A stretch of DNA of 64,000 bases from Zobellia nedashkovskayae (GCF_015330125.1 NZ_JADDXR010000002.1:1302001-1366000); one strand, 5' to 3'; shown: positions 45,197 through 54,566, counted from the stretch's first letter. Translations and numbers: made by a program. Notes: generated from the sequence alone by a model not told the origin.

Positions 45197-48100
45197 TTAA
45201 AAATCGGTTTTGATGTTGAATCCGAAACTTCGGGTCGAAGGATATGAAAAGTCTTCCACACCGTAAACGATTCGCTGCCCTTGTAAAGCATTTAGCTCTG
45301 GGTCAAAATGGGGGTTTTCGGTGAACAATAATAAATTGCTGCCTATCAAGCCCAATTTTATATTCTGAAAACCGATAGACTTTGATAATTTTTTTGGAAA
45401 GTTATAATACAGGCCTACTTGACGCAGCTTAACATACGACGCGCTATAAAGTGCGCTATCTTCATTACCTCGGTCAAAATAATTGTTATAAAATTGACTT
45501 GCAGGTACCGAGGTGGTATTAGCAACATATTGCGGGCTATCCACCGTACCAACATTCACTACACCATCACCAATGACTCCGTCTTCGCGACCCACCAAGG
45601 TTTCTTGTAAAACACCGGAAGTACTTCCCAATGCTTTTATTCGTGAAACAATAGTTCCGCCTTTTCGCCAATCAAAAAGGATGGTCATATCAATATTTTT
45701 ATAGGAAAACTTGTTATTAAAACCTATCGTAAAATCTGGGTTGTAATTCCCTAGAAGTCGTAGGTTTCCGTCTTGCACAGGCAGACCATTTGCTCCAAAG
45801 ACCGTTTGACCATCTACTTCTAGAAAACCAGTACCGTACATATCGCCAACGCGACCATTTTCCCTGGCGATGTAAAAAACGGTATTAGAACCACCTCCAC
45901 CCGAAAAAATATCGGCAGTACCCGTTACAAACTGATCTACACCATCTGGCAATTTGGTTACTTCACTTCTATATGTAGAATAGTTTACGGAAGATTCCCA
46001 ACTGAAATCTTCTGAACGAACCACTTCTGCACTTACTAAGGCTTCAAAACCCCTTGTTCGTACCTCACCTCCGTTAACATTAAAGTTTGAAAAACCGCTA
46101 GTCTGCGATATAGGCCTTGAAATAATCTGGTCAATACTGGTATTCTGATAACCCGCAAGATCGAATTGAAATCTTCCATTAAAAAACCATGCTTCCAAAC
46201 CAGCTTCAAGCGCATTCAAACGTTCTGGTCTTAGATTGGCATTCTTTAAAACCGTTTCATTGGTTACCCGAAAACTGGACCCGTAATTTTGATTGAAAAC
46301 AAAGTTCTGTACGTTTTGATATGGGTCCGTATCGTTACCAACACTAGCTGCACTAAACCTTAGATTCAGGTAAGAAATAGCTTCGGGCAACATAAACATA
46401 TTGCTTACCACATAGCTAAGGCCTGCAGAGTAATAACCAAAAGAATTACTATCACTGGGCAGTGTACTACTCCAGTCATTTCTATATGTAGCATCAAAAT
46501 AAAGTGAATTTTTATAGGAAAGGTTCCCACTTGCGTATACACTATTAATACGCTTATTAAATTTCTGACTATCGCCTTTTAACGGTGTTCTTGAATTGGC
46601 CAAAGTGTAAATACCAGGAATTGCCAATTGAGAGGCTTCCGAGAATTTATATTGAATGTCCTGATCAAAACGGTTGGCACCTGCAGATATGTTGTATTTC
46701 CAATCCTCATTAATCTTATCCGAATAGGAAAATAAAACATCCGTATTCAGTTCCCTAAAACGAACATCATCTTCACGATAGGTACCCAATGGATTTTGGT
46801 TGGTACTGACCGCTCTACGGAATTCCCTTTTATCATCATAGGTATCTATACCAGCACGAACGCTAAGGCTTAATTTATCTGTTATATCATAGGTAGCAGA
46901 GGCATTTCCTAGAATTCGGTTTTTATTGAAACTGTTGGTATTTTCAAAAACGGTTAAATAGGGGTTTGTTAACCATAAATAGTTAAAATCATAATGTTGA
47001 ATGCCTTCTTGGCCTGCTTGCCAATAATTTTTTAACGACTCAACGTTGGTGTTTCTACCTGTCCAGTTAAATCCATAAAGCGGGTTTTCGTAGCCATATC
47101 CCAAATTGGGCCGATTACCACTTCGAGTATTGATATAGTTTAAAAAAGCTTTTACTTTAAACTTTTCATGTACATTTTGGTCTATACTAAAAGCCAACCC
47201 GTTTCTTTTTAAATCGGTATTGGGTACAATACCGTCGTTCTTTAAATTCGTATATGATAATCGTGCACTTCCTTTTTCTCCACCTGTACTAATAGAAATA
47301 TTGTTCTGGTAGGTTACCCCCGTTTCAAAGAAATTCCGAACATTGTCTGGTCTTGATTCCCAAGGAGTACCCGTTATATCTGTAAACGAACCGTCAGGTC
47401 TGGTACGAGAAATGACATCACCTGCACGCACTGGATTTCCATCAATATCTACCGAAGGACTGTCAAACTGAGCAATAAGTTGTCCTTGATCTAGACGTGG
47501 ACCATAACTACTAATTCCGCCATCGTTTACACCTGCACCTATTCCATTCTGAAAAGCATACTCACCATTAGAACCACCACCATACTCATTCTGATAATCA
47601 GGCAAGGTCAATAAGCTTTCCACCGTTAACGTGCTATTGATGCTTATACCAAGTCCCTTTTTCTTTCGGCCTCTTTTAGTAGTAATAACAACTACACCAT
47701 TTGCTGCGCGCGCGCCATATAAAGCCGCTGAACCGGCTCCCTTTAGTATAGAGATAGAGGCTATATCATCTGGACTTATATCCGCACCGCCATTACCAAA
47801 ATCTACTTCTTGTAGAGCTCCATCATTTACTAGGTTACTGGTTATCTGCTCATTGCTGATGGGGACACCATCAACCACAAATAAAGGCTGGTTGCTACCG
47901 CCCAAGGAATTCTCACCTCTAATAACAATTCGAGATGAAGAACCTATACCAGATGAGCCGTTCGTGATCTGAACTCCAGCTACGCGACCAGCAAGACTGT
48001 TCACCATATTCGTAAGTGGCACTTCTGTGAGTTGTTCTGCTTTCACAGTGGTTACTGCAGAGACTAACGATTGCTTTTCTCGTTCAATTCCTAATGCAGT

Positions 48101-48418
48101 AACCACAATTTCATCTAGTTGCTCGGAAGAAAGTTCTAGTGTAATTACCTCAGGTAAGCTTCTGTTAACCGTTGTAATCTCTTTTGTTATATATCCTATG
48201 GATGCAATACTGATCGTAAAATTTGTTGCTTCGGTCTGTATCGTAAAAAATCCTAATTCATCCGATACTACATAATTATTAGAACCTAACTCGTTCACCG
48301 TGGCATAAGGCACAGGTTGGCTATCGGTATCCATTAATTTTGCAGTGTACGAATTGGTTTGGCAGTATGCCAATACTGTACATAGCTGCATAAGCGCTAT
48401 TATAGCTATTTTCATCAA
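45197..48418 (-). CDS. SusC-like TonB-dependent outer-membrane transporter
   Basis: The 1073-residue protein has a signal peptide (about 1-20, ending AYCQ), a carboxypeptidase-like regulatory domain (about 23-105), a TonB-dependent plug (about 110-230; LAGRVAGVQITNGSSG and PLFVVDGVPIS) and a 22-strand barrel ending in Phe (FGFNIKTDF). The SusC-specific GVVVITTKRG motif closes the plug. It imports a ligand using TonB energy. It starts 88 bp after the DUF2064 gene and is followed by susD and a complete ABC importer. No STN domain is seen, so sigma/anti-sigma signalling is unlikely. Confidence 0.95.
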   Translation of the reverse strand: MMKIAIIALMQLCTVLAYCQTNSYTAKLMDTDSQPVPYATVNELGSNNYVVSDELGFFTIQTEATNFTISIASIGYITKEITTVNRSLPEVITLELSSEQLDEIVVTALGIEREKQSLVSAVTTVKAEQLTEVPLTNMVNSLAGRVAGVQITNGSSGIGSSSRIVIRGENSLGGSNQPLFVVDGVPISNEQITSNLVNDGALQEVDFGNGGADISPDDIASISILKGAGSAALYGARAANGVVVITTKRGRKKKGLGISINSTLTVESLLTLPDYQNEYGGGSNGEYAFQNGIGAGVNDGGISSYGPRLDQGQLIAQFDSPSVDIDGNPVRAGDVISRTRPDGSFTDITGTPWESRPDNVRNFFETGVTYQNNISISTGGEKGSARLSYTNLKNDGIVPNTDLKRNGLAFSIDQNVHEKFKVKAFLNYINTRSGNRPNLGYGYENPLYGFNWTGRNTNVESLKNYWQAGQEGIQHYDFNYLWLTNPYLTVFENTNSFNKNRILGNASATYDITDKLSLSVRAGIDTYDDKREFRRAVSTNQNPLGTYREDDVRFRELNTDVLFSYSDKINEDWKYNISAGANRFDQDIQYKFSEASQLAIPGIYTLANSRTPLKGDSQKFNKRINSVYASGNLSYKNSLYFDATYRNDWSSTLPSDSNSFGYYSAGLSYVVSNMFMLPEAISYLNLRFSAASVGNDTDPYQNVQNFVFNQNYGSSFRVTNETVLKNANLRPERLNALEAGLEAWFFNGRFQFDLAGYQNTSIDQIISRPISQTSGFSNFNVNGGEVRTRGFEALVSAEVVRSEDFSWESSVNYSTYRSEVTKLPDGVDQFVTGTADIFSGGGGSNTVFYIARENGRVGDMYGTGFLEVDGQTVFGANGLPVQDGNLRLLGNYNPDFTIGFNNKFSYKNIDMTILFDWRKGGTIVSRIKALGSTSGVLQETLVGREDGVIGDGVVNVGTVDSPQYVANTTSVPASQFYNNYFDRGNEDSALYSASYVKLRQVGLYYNFPKKLSKSIGFQNIKLGLIGSNLLLFTENPHFDPELNALQGQRIVYGVEDFSYPSTRSFGFNIKTDF

Positions 48419-48506
48419 AATTCAATAAAGGGTTGTTATTTGTTTTGCGAAAAGGAAAATGCCATAATATTATAACAATCCTCTTCTAACCTATGTAAGG
48501 CTTAAA

Positions 48507-49217
48507 CTATGCTGCTAAAAGAACTGCAGGCGGACCTCTTAATTGAGAAGAAGATGAATAATTATCTGAAAAGAAGAATATTTTTGAGTGAAAAGCACGG
48601 TTTGTAAAGACCGTTAAATGATTTAAGATGAAGTCTACTAAAGTAACATCATCGGAACTATATAAAAATTGATGTAAGCTATGAGCGCTATCAATATCAG
48701 AAAGTTTACCAAAATAATGTGCCTTCGCTTTTATCCAGAAATCACCCTTAACCAGCGTATTGAACAAACTAGATTGCAACCAAGGCAAAGCCTTAAATTC
48801 CTTTAGATTGAAGAATTCGCGACGCATTCCCAATAAATACACCCCTCCATCTGTTGAAGGACCAATGACCAAGTCATTATGTTGTATGCGGTCAATAGCC
48901 TGCTCAAGTACTTTAGCAGTTAAATCTGGGGTATCATTACCTATGGACAGCACTTTAGTGTACCCTAGGTCAAAAAGCTCTTGAAAAGCATTCGCATACC
49001 GTTCTCCAAATGAGGTTCCTTTCTGTAGGCTTTCGTCTATTACAAAAACATCGGCCTTTGTAGAGGTGGCAATTTCGTGGGTACGGTTGATAAGGATTTC
49101 AAAAAACCCTTTAGAGGATTTTTTGTTGCGTTTGCCAAAAAGCGACTTCCGTTCTGACTCCAGCTTTGCCGAAAGCGAGAATATCAATATCGCAGTATCC
49201 TTATTTTTTTGCCCCAT
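48507..49217 (-). CDS. DUF2064 / TIGR04282-family glycosyltransferase-like protein
   Basis: The 236-residue protein has a GT-A-like nucleotide-sugar fold: AILIFSLSAKLESERK at the start, YTKVLSIGNDTPDLTAKVLEQA (the SIGNDTPDL segment holds the DxD-like site) and HNDLVIGPSTDGGVYLLGMR. This is the family named in databases for arsenosugar biosynthesis glycosyltransferases, related to CofC-type transferases. The C-terminal about 60 residues are unusual and end in SQLRGPPAVLLAA. It starts the minus-strand locus directly before susC. Whether it acts on a sugar nucleotide or on the imported compound is unknown. Family call fair to good. Confidence 0.78.
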   Translation of the reverse strand: MGQKNKDTAILIFSLSAKLESERKSLFGKRNKKSSKGFFEILINRTHEIATSTKADVFVIDESLQKGTSFGERYANAFQELFDLGYTKVLSIGNDTPDLTAKVLEQAIDRIQHNDLVIGPSTDGGVYLLGMRREFFNLKEFKALPWLQSSLFNTLVKGDFWIKAKAHYFGKLSDIDSAHSLHQFLYSSDDVTLVDFILNHLTVFTNRAFHSKIFFFSDNYSSSSQLRGPPAVLLAA

Positions 49218-49567
49218 CTAACAACTTTCGTCGTAATAGTTTTTTAACCTTACTTCACTTTTGGGTGCAAGATACTAAAGAAGTGATATTCAATTCATGT
49301 CCCTGTGTATATTTTCTTACATCTCTGTGGTGTGTTTATTGCATAAAAGCCGATTCTTCTAATGACATACAACCAATTTAAGCTCGGTAATCGACACTAT
49401 TTACCGACTATGTGGTTTGTACGTCACTCGTTGAATGACCACATATTAGCCAATTTGGTCCTTTTATCGAAAAATTTGGTCGCATGACCCCTCTTCTCGA
49501 ACATAGCATTCATTGCAGGGGTTATTTGTATGAGACCCAACGGTCTGTTTAACCCAAATTTGAAATT
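49218..49567. promoter_or_regulatory. Operator-dense region between the DUF2064-SusC locus and tetR
   Basis: This 350-bp gap between divergent genes contains several GGTC/GACC-type inverted repeats. ACCGACTATGTGGT lies at 49403-49416, within a CGGTAA...TTACCG inverted pair (49385-49390 and 49401-49406). TGACCA at 49436 opposes TGGTC at 49456; the 9-mer AATTTGGTC repeats at 49452-49460 and 49473-49481, exactly 21 bp or two helical turns apart. GGTC-GCAT-GACC is at 49478-49489 and AGACC-CAAC-GGTCT at 49533-49546, 22 bp before the tetR start. The arrangement suits cooperative binding by the TetR protein encoded next to it. No convincing TAnnTTTG element was found for either direction. Confidence 0.55.
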
Positions 49568-50185
49568 ATGACCAAGAGCTTAAAACGTATGGCTACCATG
49601 CAAAGAATGCAAGTAACAGGATTAGAATATTTTTACAAAAACGGATACTATAACACAAGTATTGATGATATATTAAAAGAGTTGTCCTTATCTAAGGGTG
49701 CCTTCTATTATCACTTTGATTCAAAGGAGGATTTCTTCGTTCAGATTATTGAAAATCTATTGGTAAGAAAAATGTACAGTCAGCTTATTGAGCCTATTGA
49801 AGGTCATGACAATACATTAGATCTTATTACGCAATGTTTTGAAGAGGCTTTAGAGACTGCGGTTCATAATGAATTCGACTTTGGTTTTGTGCTGAGTAAC
49901 TTTATCAACGAGTTTAACGGTAAGAACGAAACTATAATGAAGCACCTGAACGATATTCTTCGTATTTGGGAGGTGAATTTAGTATCTGCCGTACAACGTG
50001 GCAAATTTAATGGTCATATTGATAGACATGTAGATAGTGAAGGTGTTGCCGTTTATCTTATGAGCTCTTACATAGGTGTTAGAACCTTAATGGTAGAAAC
50101 AGCTCCTAGTGCACGTAAGTACAGATTTATGTCTCAATTGCGTCAATATTTCAAATCTTTAGAGCCTAAGACAGCAACAGTATAA
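49568..50185 (+). CDS. TetR/AcrR-family transcriptional regulator
   Basis: The 205-residue regulator has an N-terminal TetR HTH (about 15-60; GLEYFYKNGYYNTSIDDILKELSLSKGAFYYHFDSKEDFF) and an all-helical ligand-binding domain of normal size. It lies head-to-head with the DUF2064-SusC-SusD-ABC locus across a region rich in operator-like inverted repeats, so it probably controls that locus, its own gene or both. The stop is 8 bp from the convergent GT9 gene. The inducer is unknown. Confidence 0.92.
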   Translation: MTKSLKRMATMQRMQVTGLEYFYKNGYYNTSIDDILKELSLSKGAFYYHFDSKEDFFVQIIENLLVRKMYSQLIEPIEGHDNTLDLITQCFEEALETAVHNEFDFGFVLSNFINEFNGKNETIMKHLNDILRIWEVNLVSAVQRGKFNGHIDRHVDSEGVAVYLMSSYIGVRTLMVETAPSARKYRFMSQLRQYFKSLEPKTATV

Positions 50186-50192
50186 AACCGAC

Positions 50193-51242
50193 TTATACTT
50201 TATCTAAAACGAGTTGCAGTTTGTTTACAATGGTTTCTGGTAGAATAGTACGCATTGCCATTTCATAACCCTCTGGCATTTTATTACCATATACCGATGT
50301 TGGAATGAGAGGGAATTTTTCCCGGTCGGAACAAAGAGCATTATCCATATCCTGACCAAACGGATAAAACCCAGCATACGGATGGGTAACTCCCCAAATT
50401 GTAATTACGGGAATACCGTACATAGCAGCCAAGTGTGCATTGCCACTATCCATAGACAACATGGTGTCTAGGTTTGAAATTAGGGCAAGTTCGTCACTAA
50501 ACGAAAGTTTACCAACCATACTTAAACAGTTATTAAACTTTCTATCAAAAGCTTCTAACTTTTCCTCTTGAATAGGACCGCCACCAAAAAGAAATATTTT
50601 ATACTTTCCGGTATCATTAAGCGATGTAATAACCTCTTCCATTAATTCTAAAGGGTACGTCTTCCCTTCAAACGCTGCAAAAGGGGCTATCCCGATCCAT
50701 TTTTTTGAATCTGAACCAATAATTTTAAGAGCATCTTCCGACAGGGTTTCTTTAGGTAACACCGAATCTTTTGATAAATCTATAGAAAAACCTAATTCCT
50801 GAAATACATCTATATAACGTTGGTGGGTTGTTTTTAAAAGTTGGAAAACTTTAGAAGTACTTTTGGTCAGCGCCTTTTTTTCAGCTCTACCTTTATCAAT
50901 CTGCTGAACCGGAATTTTACCATATTTAAAATACCGCTTCAAAACTTTGCTTCGCAGTACATTATGCAAATCGACTACAGCATCAATTTTTAATTTTCTG
51001 AGCTCTCTATATAGCTTCCACAATCCAAAGGCACCCTTATGCCTTCCTTTTACATCAGCTTCATAAACCGTAACATTTGGCAGTGTATTGAACATTGGAC
51101 TGAAAAATTTCCGCGTAAGTACGGTAATTTTCAGTTCGGGATACTGTTTTGTTAAAGCAATAAGCACAGGTACGGTCATTGCAACATCGCCCATGGCCGA
51201 AAGCCTAATGACTAATACGTGATGTGGTTTATTTTTGTCCAC
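50193..51242 (-). CDS. Glycosyltransferase family 9 (heptosyltransferase-like)
   Basis: The 349-residue protein has the GT9 fold: VLVIRLSAMGDVAMTVPVL at the start (RLSAMGDV) and the nucleotide-sugar site with MLSMDSGNAHLAAMYGIPVITIWGVTHP near residues 265-292. GT9 enzymes add heptose or related sugars to the lipopolysaccharide core at the inner membrane. Its start overlaps the DUF4254 gene by 14 bp, so the two are cotranscribed. Confidence 0.92.
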   Translation of the reverse strand: MDKNKPHHVLVIRLSAMGDVAMTVPVLIALTKQYPELKITVLTRKFFSPMFNTLPNVTVYEADVKGRHKGAFGLWKLYRELRKLKIDAVVDLHNVLRSKVLKRYFKYGKIPVQQIDKGRAEKKALTKSTSKVFQLLKTTHQRYIDVFQELGFSIDLSKDSVLPKETLSEDALKIIGSDSKKWIGIAPFAAFEGKTYPLELMEEVITSLNDTGKYKIFLFGGGPIQEEKLEAFDRKFNNCLSMVGKLSFSDELALISNLDTMLSMDSGNAHLAAMYGIPVITIWGVTHPYAGFYPFGQDMDNALCSDREKFPLIPTSVYGNKMPEGYEMAMRTILPETIVNKLQLVLDKV

Positions 51243-51831
51243 GGAGAACAGGGTTCATCTCATCGTCATTATACATCTTCATCTGCTTGTATACTTTCAT
51301 ATACTTGTCGCCAGCCTCAATATCCGCTAACAATTGGTCTATTGCAGAAGATAGGTCTTTAAGTTGCTCAAGCAGTACATTCAGTTTCTGAGTACATTTT
51401 TCAATATGCACAACAGAGGCATCCGTTCTGCCAACCTCTTCTTGCATATGATAGATTTTCAATGATAAAATTGAAAGCCTATCTATAGCCCAAGCAGGGC
51501 TTTCTGTATTTATGGTAGCACCTTCCTTAACCTTAACGTCTTTATATTTATCGAAAAAATAACCATCGATAAACTCTACTAAATCGGTTCTGTCTTGATT
51601 ACTTGCGTCGATTTTTCTTTTTAAAACCAGCGCGTCAGTAGGTACAATTGCAGGATCACGAATAATATCTTCATAATGCCATTGAACCGTATCTATCCAG
51701 TTTTTACGATAGAGCAAATGAGCAATATCATCTTTAGGGTAGGGGTTTGTAAAAGACTGATAAACATCATCCTTAACATGATATTTCTGAATACTTTCCG
51801 TAAAAATAGTATAGGCGAACTTGCTGAACAT
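51229..51831 (-). CDS. DUF4254 protein
   Basis: The 200-residue protein is mostly helical and shows the DUF4254 pattern (DIAHLLYRKNWIDTVQWHYEDIIRDP, then AIDRLSILSLKIYHMQEE). There is no signal peptide or membrane segment. Genes of this family stand next to GT9 genes in Bacteroidetes, and here the coding regions overlap; a role in core-oligosaccharide synthesis is inferred from that alone. Confidence 0.82.
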   Translation of the reverse strand: MFSKFAYTIFTESIQKYHVKDDVYQSFTNPYPKDDIAHLLYRKNWIDTVQWHYEDIIRDPAIVPTDALVLKRKIDASNQDRTDLVEFIDGYFFDKYKDVKVKEGATINTESPAWAIDRLSILSLKIYHMQEEVGRTDASVVHIEKCTQKLNVLLEQLKDLSSAIDQLLADIEAGDKYMKVYKQMKMYNDDEMNPVLRGQK

Positions 51832-51863
51832 CTTTTATTGCTTTAGCGCAAAGTTATTCATAA

Positions 51864-52802
51864 TTATTTTATCGCAATGGCAGTCATCAGTACCAAAAAT
51901 GGAATAATTACTGCGGCCATGAGTATAATCTCGCGAATATTGGCTCTCCTTAACGACTCAATATACTTGGTCATAAAAACAACGGCAGGAAAGAAAGTTA
52001 TCATAATCGGATACACATTGTCTGAAAGCAGCAGTATATTTAAAACTAGACCTATGATAAAAGAAAGGGCTATTAAGCGCATGGTAATTACTCTTCCGAA
52101 CCCGGCTTTTCCCAATTTCAAAAAAGCCAAAAGACCAGCTACAAAAGTGGTCAATGCGAATAAAACAAGTTTTGTGCTATGCCCCCAATACGAGAAGTAT
52201 GTGATATTAAGTGAGACCGTAAACTTATAATGATCGGCGAAAAAACCTTGGGTGCCAGATAGAACCAAAACACATTCTGTAATCATAAGCACGGTAAAAA
52301 TGGCGGCAAACGGCACCAACCAGTTTCTAATATTCTTTGGTTCATAAAAATATATGGCGGCCAATACTAAAATTAAAAACAACAAGGCCCAATCATAAAA
52401 GAGACTTGAAACCAAAACCCAAATGGTAGCATCAAAAATTTTGAACTTAATCTCTTTTAACGACCTAATACTAATGAGTCTTCTAGTGGCCAACAATAGG
52501 AAAAAACTGCAAAAAATGGCATTAGAATCTAGAAGTGTTTCCGGAAAGACAACCATTAACAGTCCATAAAAAAGAATAGAAAAAGAGTTAGCGCCCGTAA
52601 CCTTATTACGCTTCACTATAAAATTTACTATGAAAATGCTAAAAAATAGAACTGCCAATATAGACATCTGCCAAAATGTTTGGCTCATGCTATAGATTCT
52701 ATCGAACATAGAAAAGTGTACGAACCAATAGAAAACAAAGAGAAACGAAAGAATTATTATGTAGTTAATTGGCTTTGTCTTGCCAAAAATGATTGATATC
52801 AT
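51864..52802 (-). CDS. DUF6427-family integral membrane protein
   Basis: The 312-residue protein has about 9-10 hydrophobic segments and short loops. It begins with ISIIFGKTKPINYIIILSFLF, the opening typical of DUF6427 proteins of flavobacteria. It heads the DUF6427-DUF4254-GT9 operon (32-bp gap). A compact operator-like sequence ACCGGTCGGT (52825-52834) lies just upstream, near its expected promoter. Function unknown. Confidence 0.8.
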   Translation of the reverse strand: MISIIFGKTKPINYIIILSFLFVFYWFVHFSMFDRIYSMSQTFWQMSILAVLFFSIFIVNFIVKRNKVTGANSFSILFYGLLMVVFPETLLDSNAIFCSFFLLLATRRLISIRSLKEIKFKIFDATIWVLVSSLFYDWALLFLILVLAAIYFYEPKNIRNWLVPFAAIFTVLMITECVLVLSGTQGFFADHYKFTVSLNITYFSYWGHSTKLVLFALTTFVAGLLAFLKLGKAGFGRVITMRLIALSFIIGLVLNILLLSDNVYPIMITFFPAVVFMTKYIESLRRANIREIILMAAVIIPFLVLMTAIAIK

Positions 52803-52954
52803 TTGAAAAATTATCTAAATTTTCACCGGTCGGTATTACATTTTAATCACTTCAAAGCCGGAAACCAAATTTAACAAAAGAACCTATAGCTTTTATCCTT
52901 AATCCTATTTTGATAGCACATTCAAATTAACAAACTAATTCATCAAAATTAAAA

Positions 52955-52986
52955 TTTAGAAAGTTCCTAAGCTTTTTATACTTTTG
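52955..52986 (+). promoter_or_regulatory. Predicted promoter of the DUF6341 gene
   Basis: TACTTTTG (52979-52986) matches TAnnTTTG exactly, with TTTAG (52955-52959), a near match to TTTG, about 20 bp upstream. The ATG is 20 bp further on. Confidence 0.55.
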
Positions 52987-53006
52987 CAAGTGTAAATATA
53001 GCTAAG

Positions 53007-53228
53007 ATGACATCATTTTTTGAAGGAATAGGAGATTTGTTCGTTAACCATTTATTTTGGCCATTAGATCAGTTGCGTCATATGCACAGCTGGTGGGGCG
53101 CCAATTTTATAAACTGGACTCTTGCTGCAATTGGTTTTGCCGCTTTTGTTTATTGGATGCTGCAACTTAAAAAATTTAGCGACAATGACGAAGAAGATAA
53201 GTCTGTCTCTTCTCACTCTTACCTATAA
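53007..53228 (+). CDS. DUF6341-family small membrane protein
   Basis: The 73-residue protein starts SFFEGIGDLFVNHLFWPLDQLR and has one membrane helix (about 33-51, NWTLAAIGFAAFVYWML), followed by an acidic, Ser-rich tail. The WPLDQLR and LKKFS segments are typical of DUF6341, a flavobacterial family sometimes mislabelled in databases. Beside DUF6427 and purD it forms a conserved neighbourhood. Function unknown. Confidence 0.82.
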   Translation: MTSFFEGIGDLFVNHLFWPLDQLRHMHSWWGANFINWTLAAIGFAAFVYWMLQLKKFSDNDEEDKSVSSHSYL

Positions 53229-53258
53229 ACCTTTTCAAGTTTATTGATAACTTACGTT

Positions 53259-53303
53259 AAAGACATTGGATTCCTTCTTTTATAGATCGAATCCAATGTC
53301 TTT
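53259..53303. terminator. Bidirectional terminator between DUF6341 and purD
   Basis: A perfect 15-bp stem (53259-53273 with 53289-53303) encloses a 15-nt loop and lies 30 bp after the DUF6341 stop. The right arm is made by the last codons of purD, whose stop is in the loop. T-runs follow on the plus strand (TTTTCTAT). Confidence 0.7.
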
Positions 53304-54551
53304 TCTATAGTTCATGTCCTGGAACTTGATATTTTCTATGTTCTTGTAAGATGTAGCCAATGCTTCTTTAAAATTATCTCCAAAGGAAGTCACTGCCATT
53401 ACCCTACCGCCGCTAGTTACAACTTTACCTTCTTTTAATTGAGTACCAGCGTGAAATACCAATGAATCTTCTACTGAATCAAATCCGGTAATTTCTTTAC
53501 CCTTTTCATAAGCCTCAGGATAACCTCCCGAAACCAACATAACGGTAGATGCCGTTCTTGGATCTAGCTCTAAGTTTATATCATCTAAAGTTCCATTGGC
53601 AACAGCCTCAAAAACCTCAACCAAATCATTTTTTATTCTAGGGATAACCACTTCCGTCTCTGGATCACCTAAACGTACATTATATTCTATAACCTTAGGT
53701 TCATCGCCAACCTTAATCAAACCGATGAATATAAAACCTTTATAGGGTAGATTGTCTTTTTTAAGACCCTCTACGGTAGGCTTAACAATACGCTGGTGTA
53801 TCTTGTCCATTAAAACCTCATCAGCGAAAGGAACCGGCGAAATAGCGCCCATTCCCCCTGTATTTAGTCCAGCATCGCCTTCACCAATACGTTTATAGTC
53901 TTTTGCAGTTGGTAAAACCTTATAACCACTACCATCTGTCAAAACAAAAACACTTAATTCAATACCGGCTAAAAACTCTTCTATAACCACAGTAGTACTG
54001 GCATCACCAAATTTGGCATCTACCAACATGGTTTTCAACTCTTCTTTGGCCTCTGCTATATCTTCAAGGATAACAACTCCTTTACCTGCTGCTAGTCCGT
54101 CTGCTTTTAATACGTATGGAGGTTGTAAGGTTTCAAGAAAATCAAATCCTTCTTGAAGTGTCTCCGCAGTAAAACTTTCATAAGCTGCGGTAGGTATATT
54201 GTGCCTAATCATGAACTTTTTGGCAAACTCCTTACTTCCTTCAAGTTCTGCTCCTGCCTTTTGCGGCCCTATTACGGGTATATTCTTTAATTTCGAATCA
54301 TTGAGGAAGAAATCATGAACACCATTTACTAATGGGTCTTCAGGACCAACTATGACAATATTTACGTCATTCTCTAGAATAGCATTCTTTATACCTTCAA
54401 AATCATTTACACCAACTGGTATATTAGTAGCGATTTTTGAAGTACCCGCATTACCAGGTGCAACGTAAAGGTTCTTTAGTTTTGGACTTTGGCTAAGCTT
54501 CCAAGCAAGAGTGTGCTCGCGACCGCCAGCACCTAAAATAAGAATATTCAT
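53280..54551 (-). CDS. purD: Phosphoribosylamine-glycine ligase
   Basis: PurD joins glycine to phosphoribosylamine, the second step of purine synthesis, in the cytoplasm. The 423-residue protein has the N-terminal domain start MNILILGAGGREHTLAWKL, the ATP-grasp core with VLKADGLAAGKGVVI and the signature RLGDPETEVVIPRIKNDL near residue 285-302. It is complete. It has its own promoter element at 54567-54574 and ends in a shared terminator. Confidence 0.97.
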   Translation of the reverse strand: MNILILGAGGREHTLAWKLSQSPKLKNLYVAPGNAGTSKIATNIPVGVNDFEGIKNAILENDVNIVIVGPEDPLVNGVHDFFLNDSKLKNIPVIGPQKAGAELEGSKEFAKKFMIRHNIPTAAYESFTAETLQEGFDFLETLQPPYVLKADGLAAGKGVVILEDIAEAKEELKTMLVDAKFGDASTTVVIEEFLAGIELSVFVLTDGSGYKVLPTAKDYKRIGEGDAGLNTGGMGAISPVPFADEVLMDKIHQRIVKPTVEGLKKDNLPYKGFIFIGLIKVGDEPKVIEYNVRLGDPETEVVIPRIKNDLVEVFEAVANGTLDDINLELDPRTASTVMLVSGGYPEAYEKGKEITGFDSVEDSLVFHAGTQLKEGKVVTSGGRVMAVTSFGDNFKEALATSYKNIENIKFQDMNYRKDIGFDL

Positions 54552-54566
54552 GTTCTAAGGTTTGCG

